Positions 53,312-61,717 of a DNA stretch of 64,000 bases are shown piece after piece; the stretch's first letter is position 1, and each line of letters opens with the position of its first letter. The position numbers were made by a program, and so were the translations under genes. Origin of the DNA: Gammaproteobacteria bacterium (GTDB lineage Bacteria; Pseudomonadota; Gammaproteobacteria; Burkholderiales; Rhodocyclaceae); the NCBI GenBank assembly GCA_018819515.1, contig JAHJPX010000003.1, forward strand, positions 62,001-126,000. The letters run 5' to 3'. Below the pieces are notes generated by a model, which did no database searches, was not told the DNA's origin, and saw only the letters and a program-made list of their open reading frames with translations.

Positions 53312-54168
53312 GTCACGGCCTCCGAAGTTTCCACACTTGCGCCCATCAACTCGCTGACGTTGCCCGCGACGATCTCGATGCCCATCTTGGCCAGAAAGCG
53401 CTTTTCCTTGTCGGTCGGTTGCTCGATCAGCGCCCAGCCGGTGGGGCCGGTGGCGGCGCCGTAGACGATGTCGGACATGACCATGCGCTCGCTGTCGCGG
53501 TTGAAGCGCATGCCGAGGAAGAGGTAGCGCTTGTCGCGGCGCAGTTCCTTGACGTAGGCGGGCACGGCGAAGCCGCCCATGAGTTCCGTGATGTAGTCGA
53601 CGTAGTCGGCGTCGGAGGCGATGTAGGTCGACTCCGGCCTGGGCGAACCCATGGGCTTGAACAGCAGTGGCAGGCCGAGGGCGGCCTGGCCGGGCAGGAT
53701 GGCGGTGTAGTGCGCGCCGTCCCAAGCGAACAGCTTGAAACGGAAGTCGGTGCCGCCGAGACGCGCGCAGCCGAGCACCAGGGTGTGCGGCACGTCGGCG
53801 TAGGAATCGAGCAACTGCGTGTCGCGGTTGATGTCGATGACGTAGGCGGGCTTGATGGACTTCAGCCAGTCGTGCACGGCGCTGCGCGTCCAGGGTGCGT
53901 TGTAGGTGGCGTCGAGGAACTTCGTTACCGCCGAACGGCCGCGCTTGAGTTCGATGTTCATCGCCGCTCGCGGGAATTCGTACATCAGTTTGGGCGACAT
54001 CGGCTTGCCCCCGTTCATGGCAAGGATTAGTTCGTCGCTGGTGGCGGGCATCGGGGCGCCGGTTTCGGTGTGGCGGACATCGGCCAGCACGCCGGGGCCG
54101 AGATAGGGAACGACGCTGCCGTCGGCGAGGCCGGCGAGCAGGTCCTGACGGGTTTTTGTAGTAATCAT
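53305..54168 (-). CDS. SIR2-like family protein
   Basis: 287 residues. The opening RQDLLAGLADGSVVPYLGPGVLADV resembles the nucleotide-binding start of SIR2-like (PF13289-type) proteins, with GPGVL where sirtuins have GAGIS. RDKRYLFLGMRFNRDSERM and PTGWALIEQPTDKEKRFLAKMGIEIVAG fit the C-terminal Rossmann part of the group. No zinc cysteines of true sirtuins are present. It probably binds or cleaves NAD, but this is inferred. Translationally coupled to a hemerythrin and preceded by a weak sigma-54 site. Confidence 0.7.
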   Translation of the reverse strand: MITTKTRQDLLAGLADGSVVPYLGPGVLADVRHTETGAPMPATSDELILAMNGGKPMSPKLMYEFPRAAMNIELKRGRSAVTKFLDATYNAPWTRSAVHDWLKSIKPAYVIDINRDTQLLDSYADVPHTLVLGCARLGGTDFRFKLFAWDGAHYTAILPGQAALGLPLLFKPMGSPRPESTYIASDADYVDYITELMGGFAVPAYVKELRRDKRYLFLGMRFNRDSERMVMSDIVYGAATGPTGWALIEQPTDKEKRFLAKMGIEIVAGNVSELMGASVETSEAVTC

Positions 54169-54197
54169 GCCAATCTCCTTGGGGTCGAGAGATGACT

Positions 54198-54214
54198 AGC
54201 AAGAATCCGACCTG
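54198..54214 (-). promoter_or_regulatory. Possible sigma-54 promoter for SIR2-like/hemerythrin operon
   Basis: On the minus strand AGGTCGGATTCTTGCT has GG-N10-GC spacing and TTGC at -12, predicting a start about 19 bases before the ATG with AAGGAGAT as ribosome site. The -24 half is weak and no TGT-N10-ACA is seen upstream. Confidence 0.4.
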
Positions 54215-54332
54215 AAAGATTCGCCTTTTCCCCTGGGGGTTTTCAAGTGGCGTCGCCGTGCAACCACAGATTGACCTGCCGTACCGCTTTCAGATAATCG
54301 CAGGGCGGTAAATGAGGTCACGGAGGACCCGG

Positions 54333-56288
54333 ATGGTCAGGAAACGTGGTTTGGCTTTAGGGCTCATCCTGCTTGCGGCGCTGCTGGCCGCATGCGGAGG
54401 TGGAGGGGGCGGCGGGAGCAGTGGCACTACCAGCGGTTCCGTCCCGATATCCGCCTCATGCTCAGGCGTTTCCTGTTCGGGGCATGGGGCATGCGTCAGT
54501 GGAACGTGTTCCTGCAACACCGGGTATGGGGGATCGAGTTGTTCGACATGCGCCGCCGGGTATGTCACCAGCGGATCGTCGTGCGTGCTCGACAACCCCC
54601 TGGGACGAGCATTCGATCATGTGGGCGTGCCGTACCCAACCGAAGCCCTGCCCGGCATCGCAGGCAGTCCGTCGACCATGGCGATCATGCCGACGTTGCC
54701 GAATGGCGCCTTCTACACAGCCCACGACTGGTACGCCGGCAACGCGGACTCCTACGATCCGGTGACCGTCTCGACGCCGACGCCACCGGTGACGGTGACC
54801 GCTGGAGTCTATGTCGTCAACAAGTTCCACGCCGGCGCGACCGACGCGGATCAGGGCGCCAATGCGATCGGCGGCGTGGTGTACGGCACGACAGATCTCC
54901 CGCGAAGGACCATGCCGCTCGTCGGTGGAAACGTCGGCTACGGGGCTGGAACGCGCATATTCGTCTATGGCGACGGCACGCCGCGGCCGACGGACTGGAA
55001 TATCAATCGCAAGGTCGACTACGAGGACTGGCCGACTACCTGGGAGTTCAACTGCACCGCTGCCGCGCCGTGCTGGCTGGTGGGCATCGACGATCCGCGT
55101 ATCGCTGCCAATGAGGTTTCCATCAGCAACTCGGAACATCTCATCATCGACGGCGTCGTCTTCGATACGACCGTAGCCCAGGGGGCATCGCTGGACGTGG
55201 ATGGCAGCCGATACATCACGCTTCGCCACAGTGCCCAGTACGGCATGAACAAGAATGGCCTGTTCGACGTAAACGACTCATCGTTCGTCATGTACTACGA
55301 CAACGAGTGCGCCTATACCGGCTATCTCGGCAACAAGACGTTCTCGACCGCCGATCGACATTGCGTTCGTCCGCTTTACGGTAGCCGCTTCGTATGGTTC
55401 GTCGACAGCCATATCCATTCCTTGAGCGGCGACGGCATGCAGTCCGGAAACAGCTCCAACACGCTACCCCAGGAGCAGTCGACGCACTACGTGTACTTTG
55501 CGGGGAACAACGTCCATACCGGCCGCGAAAACGCCGTCGACAACAAGAATTCGTATCACGTGGTGGTCAGCGAATGCAATATCCACGACTACTACGCTGC
55601 CTACGGTTCCGACGGTGGCACTGCCGTCATCCTGAGCAACAATGACGAGGGGCCGTGGACCGGGTATCACTGGATCATCAACAGCCGGATTCACGATGCC
55701 ACCAACGGTGTGCGCGACTCGTCGGATCAGGATGGCGAGATCAACTACACCATTGGCAACGTGTTCTACAACATCGAAGACGGCGCCCTGGTCGAGCAGG
55801 ACAGCAATCAAGGCAACCACGAGACGACCTACTGGGTCAGCAACACGATTCACGACGCGGGTCACGGATATGTGCGGGCGCGACAACAGGTTACCTACAC
55901 CTCCTATATGGAGGGGAACCTGTTCAGCAACGTGAGGCTGTCGGTGTTCGCCTCGTCCGGAGGCTCGGGAGTCTATGAGAACGACGCGGATGGCCAAACG
56001 CACGCCAGCTACAACCTGGCGTACGGCAACGCCGCCGGGACGCCGACTACCGGCTGGGCATCGTGGTTGAACAACATCATTGGAGATACCGCGGGCGAGG
56101 ATCCTCTGCTGGCTGCCCCCGACAATCTGGATTTCACCCTGCAGACGGGGAGTCCGGCCAAGGACGCAATTCCGACCGAGCCTGTTGTTTACCAGCACTT
56201 CGAGGACTTGTACGGTCTCGACATACGCCGCGACTATCTTGGCACCGTGCGACCGGCGGGCAACTGGAACATCGGGGCGACGGAATAG
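54333..56288 (+). CDS. Surface lipoprotein with EGF-like motif and right-handed beta-helix
   Basis: 651 residues from ATG 54333 (GGAGG upstream). A lipoprotein signal ends LLAALLAAC, followed by a Gly run and a cysteine-rich EGF-like segment (SCSGVSCSGHGACVSGTC, then SCSTCAAGYVTSG). From about residue 250 the protein shows beta-helix-like repeats (SEHLIIDGVVFDT, SRYITLRHS, HWIINSRIHDATNG, VFYNIEDGALVEQDS). Such folds bind or cleave polysaccharides, but no catalytic set is recognised. Outer-membrane or surface location inferred. Confidence 0.75.
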   Translation: MVRKRGLALGLILLAALLAACGGGGGGGSSGTTSGSVPISASCSGVSCSGHGACVSGTCSCNTGYGGSSCSTCAAGYVTSGSSCVLDNPLGRAFDHVGVPYPTEALPGIAGSPSTMAIMPTLPNGAFYTAHDWYAGNADSYDPVTVSTPTPPVTVTAGVYVVNKFHAGATDADQGANAIGGVVYGTTDLPRRTMPLVGGNVGYGAGTRIFVYGDGTPRPTDWNINRKVDYEDWPTTWEFNCTAAAPCWLVGIDDPRIAANEVSISNSEHLIIDGVVFDTTVAQGASLDVDGSRYITLRHSAQYGMNKNGLFDVNDSSFVMYYDNECAYTGYLGNKTFSTADRHCVRPLYGSRFVWFVDSHIHSLSGDGMQSGNSSNTLPQEQSTHYVYFAGNNVHTGRENAVDNKNSYHVVVSECNIHDYYAAYGSDGGTAVILSNNDEGPWTGYHWIINSRIHDATNGVRDSSDQDGEINYTIGNVFYNIEDGALVEQDSNQGNHETTYWVSNTIHDAGHGYVRARQQVTYTSYMEGNLFSNVRLSVFASSGGSGVYENDADGQTHASYNLAYGNAAGTPTTGWASWLNNIIGDTAGEDPLLAAPDNLDFTLQTGSPAKDAIPTEPVVYQHFEDLYGLDIRRDYLGTVRPAGNWNIGATE

Positions 56289-56396
56289 CGGACGGCTGAG
56301 CAATCCTTGCCATCCAGCGAGTGTCGGAATGTCGCTAAACCAGTTCAGTTGGGCCGCAATTGCTGGAACTTCAACTTCATCGAACTGGAGGGATTT

Positions 56397-56924
56397 ATGG
56401 CGCTGTCGAAGGAAGCAGTCGTGCTCTACACAGCTGTTGTTGCCTTGCTTACCGGTATTGTCGGGCTTGTCGCCAGCGTAATGAATGCCATAAGGACTCA
56501 AGAATATGCGCAAACCATCAATGCGACCGCAGCTACTGTCGAGGAGATCAAGAACTGTCGCGGTCAAGTGGCCGTGAGAATCGACAGTCCCAGCCCCGTC
56601 GATTCTGAAGTGGAGCAAGTATCTGAAAGAGTGAATGTGCAGGGTGAAGGCACCGTACACCAAACCTGTCACTATGTCCTCTTGCTTGTGCATGACGTGT
56701 CAGTACCTGGTCGCCCATGGACCATTTCTGATTTGGTTCAGATAAACACGACCGGCAGATGGGCCGGCATTGCGCAATTGCATGACGTTCTGATTGGAGG
56801 TTTGGCGGAAATCGATGCTCGCGTCGTAGCTCAGCCTTCAGAATTTCCCGTTGGAAACAGCTATCCCTATCCGATCGAGGCGGGCGTGCGTTCCAACATA
56901 GTTCGAGTGAGGAGAATCAATTGA
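56397..56924 (+). CDS. Hypothetical membrane-anchored protein
   Basis: 175 residues from ATG 56397 (GGAGGG upstream; an earlier in-frame start lacks one). A single N-terminal membrane segment (AVVLYTAVVALLTGIVGLVASVMNAI) precedes a soluble domain with a conserved-looking CHYVLLLVHDVSVPG. No family recognised. Overlaps the next gene by 4 bases. Confidence 0.65.
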   Translation: MALSKEAVVLYTAVVALLTGIVGLVASVMNAIRTQEYAQTINATAATVEEIKNCRGQVAVRIDSPSPVDSEVEQVSERVNVQGEGTVHQTCHYVLLLVHDVSVPGRPWTISDLVQINTTGRWAGIAQLHDVLIGGLAEIDARVVAQPSEFPVGNSYPYPIEAGVRSNIVRVRRIN

Positions 56925-57346
56925 GTGCATTGATCAAGAAGTTCTTCATCTTCTTTCTGATTTGCTTGCCGACAAGTGTCTTTGCCGGTTCGTTTGTGAT
57001 CACAATAGACAAGATCGTCGCTGGCAAGCAAATAACCGGACACATTCAGGGCCTGGCTCCCCAGGCGGCGTCCAAGTACAAGGTGCTAGTCTACGTGCAC
57101 ACCGACCGATGGTATATCCATCCCTACGCCGGACAGGGCGAGGAGAGAACATGGGCATCGGTCAAGGAAGACGGGTCTTGGCAAGTACAAACAGTTCAGC
57201 GTGAATTTCGCGCTGACAGCGTCGCAGCGCTTCTTGTATTGAGGAGCGTTCCAGAACCCAACAGAGTCGAGAGCCTTACCAATATCCCGTACCAGGCGGC
57301 GATTACGAAGGTTCTTCAAGGAACACCGGATTACGGGAAGCTGTAG
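56921..57346 (+). CDS. Hypothetical secreted protein
   Basis: 141 residues from a TTG start that overlaps the previous stop; GGAG lies 7 bases upstream. The N-terminus KKFFIFFLICLPTSVFA is a signal peptide. The mature part appears beta-rich (YKVLVYVHTDRWYIHPYAGQGEERTWASVKEDGSW), which recalls small periplasmic or effector-associated domains. Unrecognised. It forms a pair with the preceding gene. Confidence 0.65.
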   Translation: MSALIKKFFIFFLICLPTSVFAGSFVITIDKIVAGKQITGHIQGLAPQAASKYKVLVYVHTDRWYIHPYAGQGEERTWASVKEDGSWQVQTVQREFRADSVAALLVLRSVPEPNRVESLTNIPYQAAITKVLQGTPDYGKL

Positions 57347-57457
57347 GGCGAGCTCGCAATCACCCGGGTGAATGTAGTGAGGCTTTTTGACAGGGCGACC
57401 TGTTCGCCGTCGTTTTTTGATGGCACTTCGCGTTCGCCGTTGCGGTTGGTGTTGCGG

Positions 57458-57481
57458 GAAAAGTCAGCCGTGGCGGTGCGC
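57458..57481 (-). repeat. Dispersed hairpin element, copy 16 (upstream of MFS stop)
   Basis: Reverse orientation: GAAAAGTCAGCC, GTGGCG, GTG, CGC. It ends just before the stop codon of the minus-strand MFS gene, in the 139-base convergent gap, which otherwise shows nothing recognisable. Confidence 0.86.
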
Positions 57482-57485
57482 TGCC

Positions 57486-58952
57486 TTACGACTTCTCCGC
57501 CGACAACGGCGCTGCCACGGCCTCCAGCGACGCCTGCTCGGCACGCACGCCGTAGCGCAGCTCCACCAGTGCGGCAACGTACATGAGTCCGGCGCCGAGG
57601 GCGTAGCCCCAGAAGACATTGAGCCGGTCGCCGCTGCCGATGAGCAGGCCGAACAGCCACGGTGCGACGATGCCGCCGGCCGCGGTGCCGAGCGAATAGA
57701 AGACGGCGATGGCCAGCGCGCGCAGTTCGAGCGGGAAGACTTCGCTGATCGTGAGGTAGGCCGAGCTGGCCGCCGCCGAGGCGAAGAAGAAGATCACCGC
57801 CCAGGCGGCCGTCTGGCCGGTGGCGCTCAGCGTGCCGGCGACGAAGGCGGCGCCGGTGGCCAGCAGCAGTGTCGCGGCCATGGCATAGGTGCCGGAAATC
57901 ATCGCCCGCCGGCCGAGACTGTCGAAGTAGTGGCCCATCAGCAAAGGGCCGAGGAAGTTGCCGATGGCGAAGGGCAGCAGATAGAGCCCGGTGTTCTGCG
58001 CCGGTACGTCGTAGAAGCGGGTCAGGACGAGCGCATAGGTGAAGAAGATCGCGTTGTAGAGGAAGGCCTGCGACGCGATGAGCACGAAGCAGAGAAAGGC
58101 GCGCTGGCGGTAGCGACCGAACAGCGTGGAGAAGATGATGCGCAGGCCGAAGCGATGACGCGGATGGATGGTCAGCGTCGCCGTCGCCGGTTCCAGGACT
58201 TTGCCCGTCTGCCGCTGCACCTTGGCCTCGATTGCGGCCATGGCTTGCTCGGCTTGTATGCGGCGGCCGCGGATGCTGAGCCAGCGCGGGCTTTCGGGGA
58301 TGAAGGCGCGCGCGAGCAGGACCACGAAGCCGAGCGTGGCGCCGATGCCGAAGCCGACCCGCCAGCCGGTATCGACGGCGAATATCGCCGGGTCGAGCAG
58401 CAGCACGGTGGCGCCGGAGCCGACCATGGCGCCGAGCCAGAAGCTGCCGTTGATGATCAGGTTGATGCGACCGCGCAAGCGGGCGGGGATCAGTTCGTCG
58501 ATGGCCGAGTTGATGGCGGCATATTCGCCGCCGATGCCGAAACCGGTCAGGCAGCGGAAGGCGGCGAGGCTGGCGAAGTCCCACGAGAAGGCGGTCAGCA
58601 GCGTGCCGGTGAGATAGACGGCGAGCGTAATGAAGAACAGCCGCGAACGGCCGTGGCGATCCGTAAGCCAGCCGAAGAAGAGGGCGCCGGTCACTGCGCC
58701 GATCAGATAGAAGGAGGCCAGCGCGCCGATTTCGCCGGCGTCGAGGTGCAGCGAAGCCGGATCCTGGAGCACGCCGCTGACGGCGCCCTTCAAGGTCACT
58801 TCGAGGCCGTCGATGGCCCAGCTTGCGCCGAGCGCGATGACCAGCAGCCAGTGGAAGCGGCTCCAGGGCAAACGGTCCAGGCGCGCCGGAATGTCGGTAT
58901 CGAAGGCGGCGCCCGCAGGCGCGTCGGCGGTTGCGTGTCGTTCCGGTTCCAT
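57486..58952 (-). CDS. MFS transporter
   Basis: 488 residues from ATG 58952 (a TTG at 58976 is possible but has no ribosome site). Twelve membrane segments. Signatures: GWLTDRHGRSRLFF between segments 2 and 3, FRCLTGFGIGGEYAAINSAIDELIPARLRGR and PESPRWL before the central loop. This is the sugar-porter/aromatic-acid-symporter-like group. The substrate is not predictable. Stands alone. Confidence 0.9.
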   Translation of the reverse strand: MEPERHATADAPAGAAFDTDIPARLDRLPWSRFHWLLVIALGASWAIDGLEVTLKGAVSGVLQDPASLHLDAGEIGALASFYLIGAVTGALFFGWLTDRHGRSRLFFITLAVYLTGTLLTAFSWDFASLAAFRCLTGFGIGGEYAAINSAIDELIPARLRGRINLIINGSFWLGAMVGSGATVLLLDPAIFAVDTGWRVGFGIGATLGFVVLLARAFIPESPRWLSIRGRRIQAEQAMAAIEAKVQRQTGKVLEPATATLTIHPRHRFGLRIIFSTLFGRYRQRAFLCFVLIASQAFLYNAIFFTYALVLTRFYDVPAQNTGLYLLPFAIGNFLGPLLMGHYFDSLGRRAMISGTYAMAATLLLATGAAFVAGTLSATGQTAAWAVIFFFASAAASSAYLTISEVFPLELRALAIAVFYSLGTAAGGIVAPWLFGLLIGSGDRLNVFWGYALGAGLMYVAALVELRYGVRAEQASLEAVAAPLSAEKS

Positions 58953-59252
58953 GGTGGCAGGCGGGCTCGGCCGCAAGGAAACAGTTCGGGATCAGCCGAA
59001 CCTTACAACGTTTTGCTGGAGACCTCGTAGACGCCATTCTGTGATGGGAGCCACACCACTGCGCCAATCCCTGCAAATTAAGACGTCGTAACTGTTGCAA
59101 TTCGGATAATAATGCCCCTATGCTATACGGGTTATTCGCCACTCGGGGTGGTTGGCTGGACCGTTTCAGATGTCGGAAACATTCTCCTGACCGGGTTGGC
59201 GGGCACGGCTTGCTTTGATCCACCATCGAAAGTCATCAGGGAGGTCCCATTC
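58953..59252. other. 300-base divergent gap, MFS transporter / lipoprotein
   Basis: Contains no supported gene. The only clear signal is a plus-strand sigma-70-like promoter at 59096-59125 (listed separately), which leaves a leader of about 120 bases before the lipoprotein start. I see no hairpin of note. Confidence 0.5.
59096..59125 (+). promoter_or_regulatory. Sigma-70-like promoter for lipoprotein pair
   Basis: TTGCAA, 18 bases, TATGCT. Reasonable -35/-10 match in an AT-richer patch. Confidence 0.42.
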
Positions 59253-59879
59253 ATGAACCTGCAATCCAATTTCCAGCGGCATCCTGCGGCATTCCTGGTA
59301 TTGCTTGCAATTCTCTTTGGATTGGGCGGTTGTGCCAGTCCAACAACGGTCGCCGACTTGACGCCGGCTTCGATGCCGAAGGATGCCGAAATTCAGCCGA
59401 TGCAAGGGTCGATCGAGGTGCGCACGGCCGTTCCTTCCGAGACCACCCGGCCGACTTACGTGGTGATGCCCCTCCAGAAATGGATCGACAGCGACAAGCT
59501 GAAGCAGGCGATCGAACAATCGGTCCGCCAGTTTTCTGCCTTTGGCGAAGTGAAGCAAAGTAACGCCGACTACGTTCTGGAAGTCTGGCTGGACAAGGTT
59601 CAGAATGCGCTGGACATACCCGGCGGGGTGTTCATTTTCGACTTTACGTCGGTATGGCGGCTCACGCGAGTGCAGGACGGCAAGGTACTTGCCTGCGAGT
59701 TCGTCAAGGGGCACGGCGAGGGGAGCGGACTCGCCTCAAAGGCATATCCTCCCGGTATCAAGGCCGCGACACATGAGATCATTCAGAAAGGGCTGGCCGC
59801 CATTACGGATCAATCGCAGAGCCACCTGTCCGCGCTTTCTACCGCTGGCAACCGCGCCAGCATTCAGCCGGCGAACTAA
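59253..59879 (+). CDS. Hypothetical lipoprotein
   Basis: 208 residues from ATG 59253 with GGGAGG upstream. The signal AAFLVLLAILFGLGGCAS has a lipobox (GLGGC). The mature domain (VVMPLQKWIDSDKLKQAIEQSV, DYVLEVWLDKVQ, GVFIFDFTSVWRLTRVQDGKVL) resembles outer-membrane assembly or LptE/GNA1162-like small lipoproteins only loosely. No firm family. Twenty bases before a second lipoprotein gene, probably co-transcribed. Confidence 0.65.
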   Translation: MNLQSNFQRHPAAFLVLLAILFGLGGCASPTTVADLTPASMPKDAEIQPMQGSIEVRTAVPSETTRPTYVVMPLQKWIDSDKLKQAIEQSVRQFSAFGEVKQSNADYVLEVWLDKVQNALDIPGGVFIFDFTSVWRLTRVQDGKVLACEFVKGHGEGSGLASKAYPPGIKAATHEIIQKGLAAITDQSQSHLSALSTAGNRASIQPAN

Positions 59880-59899
59880 CTTCCATTTGGAGACTGCTC

Positions 59900-60685
59900 G
59901 TGCTTGACGAATACGGGCGATCGCTGGGCAAGTCGGCCAGGCGTTACGTCGCTTTCCTCTGCCGTGGCTATCTGGCCTTGTCATTCTTGGGCTTGCAATT
60001 GGCCGGTTGTACCTCCCCCCTGAAGCTCCCGCGCTACGAGGCGCAGGGGGTTGGCGCCTATGTAAACCGCCAGGTCCAGGGCGACGTCCGCGTCGCGGTT
60101 CAGCCGATCACCGACGCCGAAGAGCAGCGGAAATACTTCGGTGTCGTCCTGACGGACGCGGGCGTGCTGCCGGTCCTCATCGTGGTCGAGGATCACAGTT
60201 CGTCAAGGCGGTTCCTGATTCGCGACGATCTCATCGTCATGCGAGCAAAGAGCACGAATCAGGTTCTTGCCAAACCGATGCTGCAAGACATGTCGGATGC
60301 CCCCTACGCCGAACCCATGCATAAGGTGTCCGCGGCCACCAGCACCAGTGCCGTAGCCGCGGGTGACGTGGCGCTCCTCGCGGGCAACACGGTTGCCGCT
60401 GCCGGCGCGTTCGTCTTCGCGTTGCCCGCTGTTCTGATGGCAGTGGGCGTGGCCAAGAATGCGGAGAGTGCCGCGATCATCCAGAACAACCTGTTCGACA
60501 ATACGCTGTTCACCAAGACCGTGATGCCCAATAAGTCCATTTCTGGTTTCGCGTACTTCAAAGCGGCGGACGGCAAACTCGACTTTGCCCGAGACGACGG
60601 AAAAGTGCTCGACGACTTGATATTGCGTCTGCAAGCGGCCGACATGGACTCCGAAACCAGATACGACTTCGAGTTTCGTATGTAG
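59900..60685 (+). CDS. Hypothetical lipoprotein with internal hydrophobic segment
   Basis: 261 residues from a GTG start (GGAG 8 bases upstream). The signal GYLALSFLGLQLAGCTS has a lipobox at LAGC. A second hydrophobic stretch, about residues 155-187 (AAGDVALLAGNTVAAAGAFV then LPAVLMAVGVA), could span or associate with a membrane. The C-terminus is KSISGFAYFKAADG, a pattern seen in some envelope proteins. Not assigned to a family. Confidence 0.65.
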   Translation: MLDEYGRSLGKSARRYVAFLCRGYLALSFLGLQLAGCTSPLKLPRYEAQGVGAYVNRQVQGDVRVAVQPITDAEEQRKYFGVVLTDAGVLPVLIVVEDHSSSRRFLIRDDLIVMRAKSTNQVLAKPMLQDMSDAPYAEPMHKVSAATSTSAVAAGDVALLAGNTVAAAGAFVFALPAVLMAVGVAKNAESAAIIQNNLFDNTLFTKTVMPNKSISGFAYFKAADGKLDFARDDGKVLDDLILRLQAADMDSETRYDFEFRM

Positions 60686-60709
60686 CGTGGCTGGCAGACT
60701 GATTGTTCG

Positions 60710-61606
60710 CTACAGCGTTCGTCCGATGACTTCGTATACCCCGCCAATCACGAGGTATTCGTCCTCGCCCCTGAGCACGTCGGGAAGCAGCCCGCAGTGG
60801 AAGAATATCTTGCTGGCCGGCACATCCGTTTCGAGGATGTAGTCGCCGAACTCGCTTGCGCGCTCGCGGGAACTGGTGAACGAGGTGAGATTGTTGAACA
60901 GCACGACCTGCCGGCCGTCGCTTTCCGACAGCACTTCGTGTTCGGCGATGCGATTGGCGCCGCGGTACAAAGTCAGGCGTGGCGGGACGCCACCTGCGGG
61001 CTGGCTGCGCGCGAATTCATACTGGCTGTAGGCGTAGAGCAGGTCGAGCTGCGCTTCGAGCGCGTTGGTGCCGTACAGGCCGGCGGAGCGCATCTCCAGA
61101 TAGCGCAGGTAGGGCGCCGAGACGAAATCGCGCAGCGGTACGCCGTGGAAGCGCGGCAGCAAGCCGAAGCGCGATTCCACCCAGCCCTTGAGTACCGCAC
61201 CCTCGCGGCCGTCGGCGTCGAAACTCCAGCCGCGCAGAACGCGCAGCCAGTTGGCCTTGGCGCGCTTCTTCGAATGGTCGTCGTAGCCGGCGTCTTCGAG
61301 ATGGTCGAGGCAGAAGTGCGCGGCGATGTAGTCGCGAAACAGGCGCGCCCGCTCGGCGCCGTCGTCGGTGTGATCCAGCAGCTTGAAGAGGTCGGCATGC
61401 AGTTCGGCAACGCCGTCGAGGACGAGTGGCGCCGGGTGGTGCTGAAAGGTGAGGCTGCCGAGGATGACCGCCGGCAGGTTGCAACGATTGATGGAGACGC
61501 GTGCCCATGAGGGCAGGCTGGGCGAGGAATTGTCGCGAGTGCTACAAAGATCGGGTGTCGTGTCGCGATTCGCGGGTGCGGCTTGCGCTGCTATTTCAAT
61601 AGTCAT
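60710..61606 (-). CDS. draT: NAD+-dinitrogen-reductase ADP-ribosyltransferase DraT
   Basis: 298 residues. Diagnostic stretches: INRCNLPAVILGSLTFQHHP, WLRVLRGWSFDADGREGAV, LKGWVESRFGLLPRFHG, TNALEAQLDLLYAYSQYEF and NNLTSFTSSRERASEFGDY. DraT transfers ADP-ribose from NAD to the NifH arginine and shuts nitrogenase off. Residues 205-213 (GVPPRLTLY), just before the NAD-site-like LYRGANRI, contain a dispersed element. The first 40 residues are variable in the family, and a NifA site for nifH falls inside them (61531-61546), so a later start is possible. Divergent from nifH; draG is 10 kb away. Confidence 0.94.
   Translation of the reverse strand: MTIEIAAQAAPANRDTTPDLCSTRDNSSPSLPSWARVSINRCNLPAVILGSLTFQHHPAPLVLDGVAELHADLFKLLDHTDDGAERARLFRDYIAAHFCLDHLEDAGYDDHSKKRAKANWLRVLRGWSFDADGREGAVLKGWVESRFGLLPRFHGVPLRDFVSAPYLRYLEMRSAGLYGTNALEAQLDLLYAYSQYEFARSQPAGGVPPRLTLYRGANRIAEHEVLSESDGRQVVLFNNLTSFTSSRERASEFGDYILETDVPASKIFFHCGLLPDVLRGEDEYLVIGGVYEVIGRTL
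60968..60994 (-). repeat. Dispersed hairpin element, copy 17 (inside draT)
   Basis: Reverse orientation: CAAAGTCAGGC, GTGGCG, GGA, CGCCACC. The stem is perfect and the tail has two changes. In frame as GVPPRLTL. Confidence 0.86.
61531..61546 (+). promoter_or_regulatory. NifA upstream activator site (nifH)
   Basis: TGTCGCGAGTGCTACA, TGT-N10-ACA, about 90 bases upstream of the nifH -24 element and inside the 5' end of the divergent draT reading frame. Confidence 0.8.
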
Positions 61607-61635
61607 TTCAATGCGTTAGCGACAATTCGCTGTGG

Positions 61636-61651
61636 TGGCATGCTCCTTGCC
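61636..61651 (+). promoter_or_regulatory. Sigma-54 promoter for nifHD
   Basis: TGGCATGCTCCTTGCC: GG (61637-61638), 10 bases, GC (61649-61650). A near-consensus -24/-12 element; start predicted near 61662, leaving a leader of about 55 bases with AAGGAGA before the ATG. Confidence 0.9.
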
Positions 61652-61717
61652 ATATGTCTCTCGGGAACACGGGATTTGCCCAGCACCCGACAGACTTCAG
61701 ACTAAGGAGATTGCATC

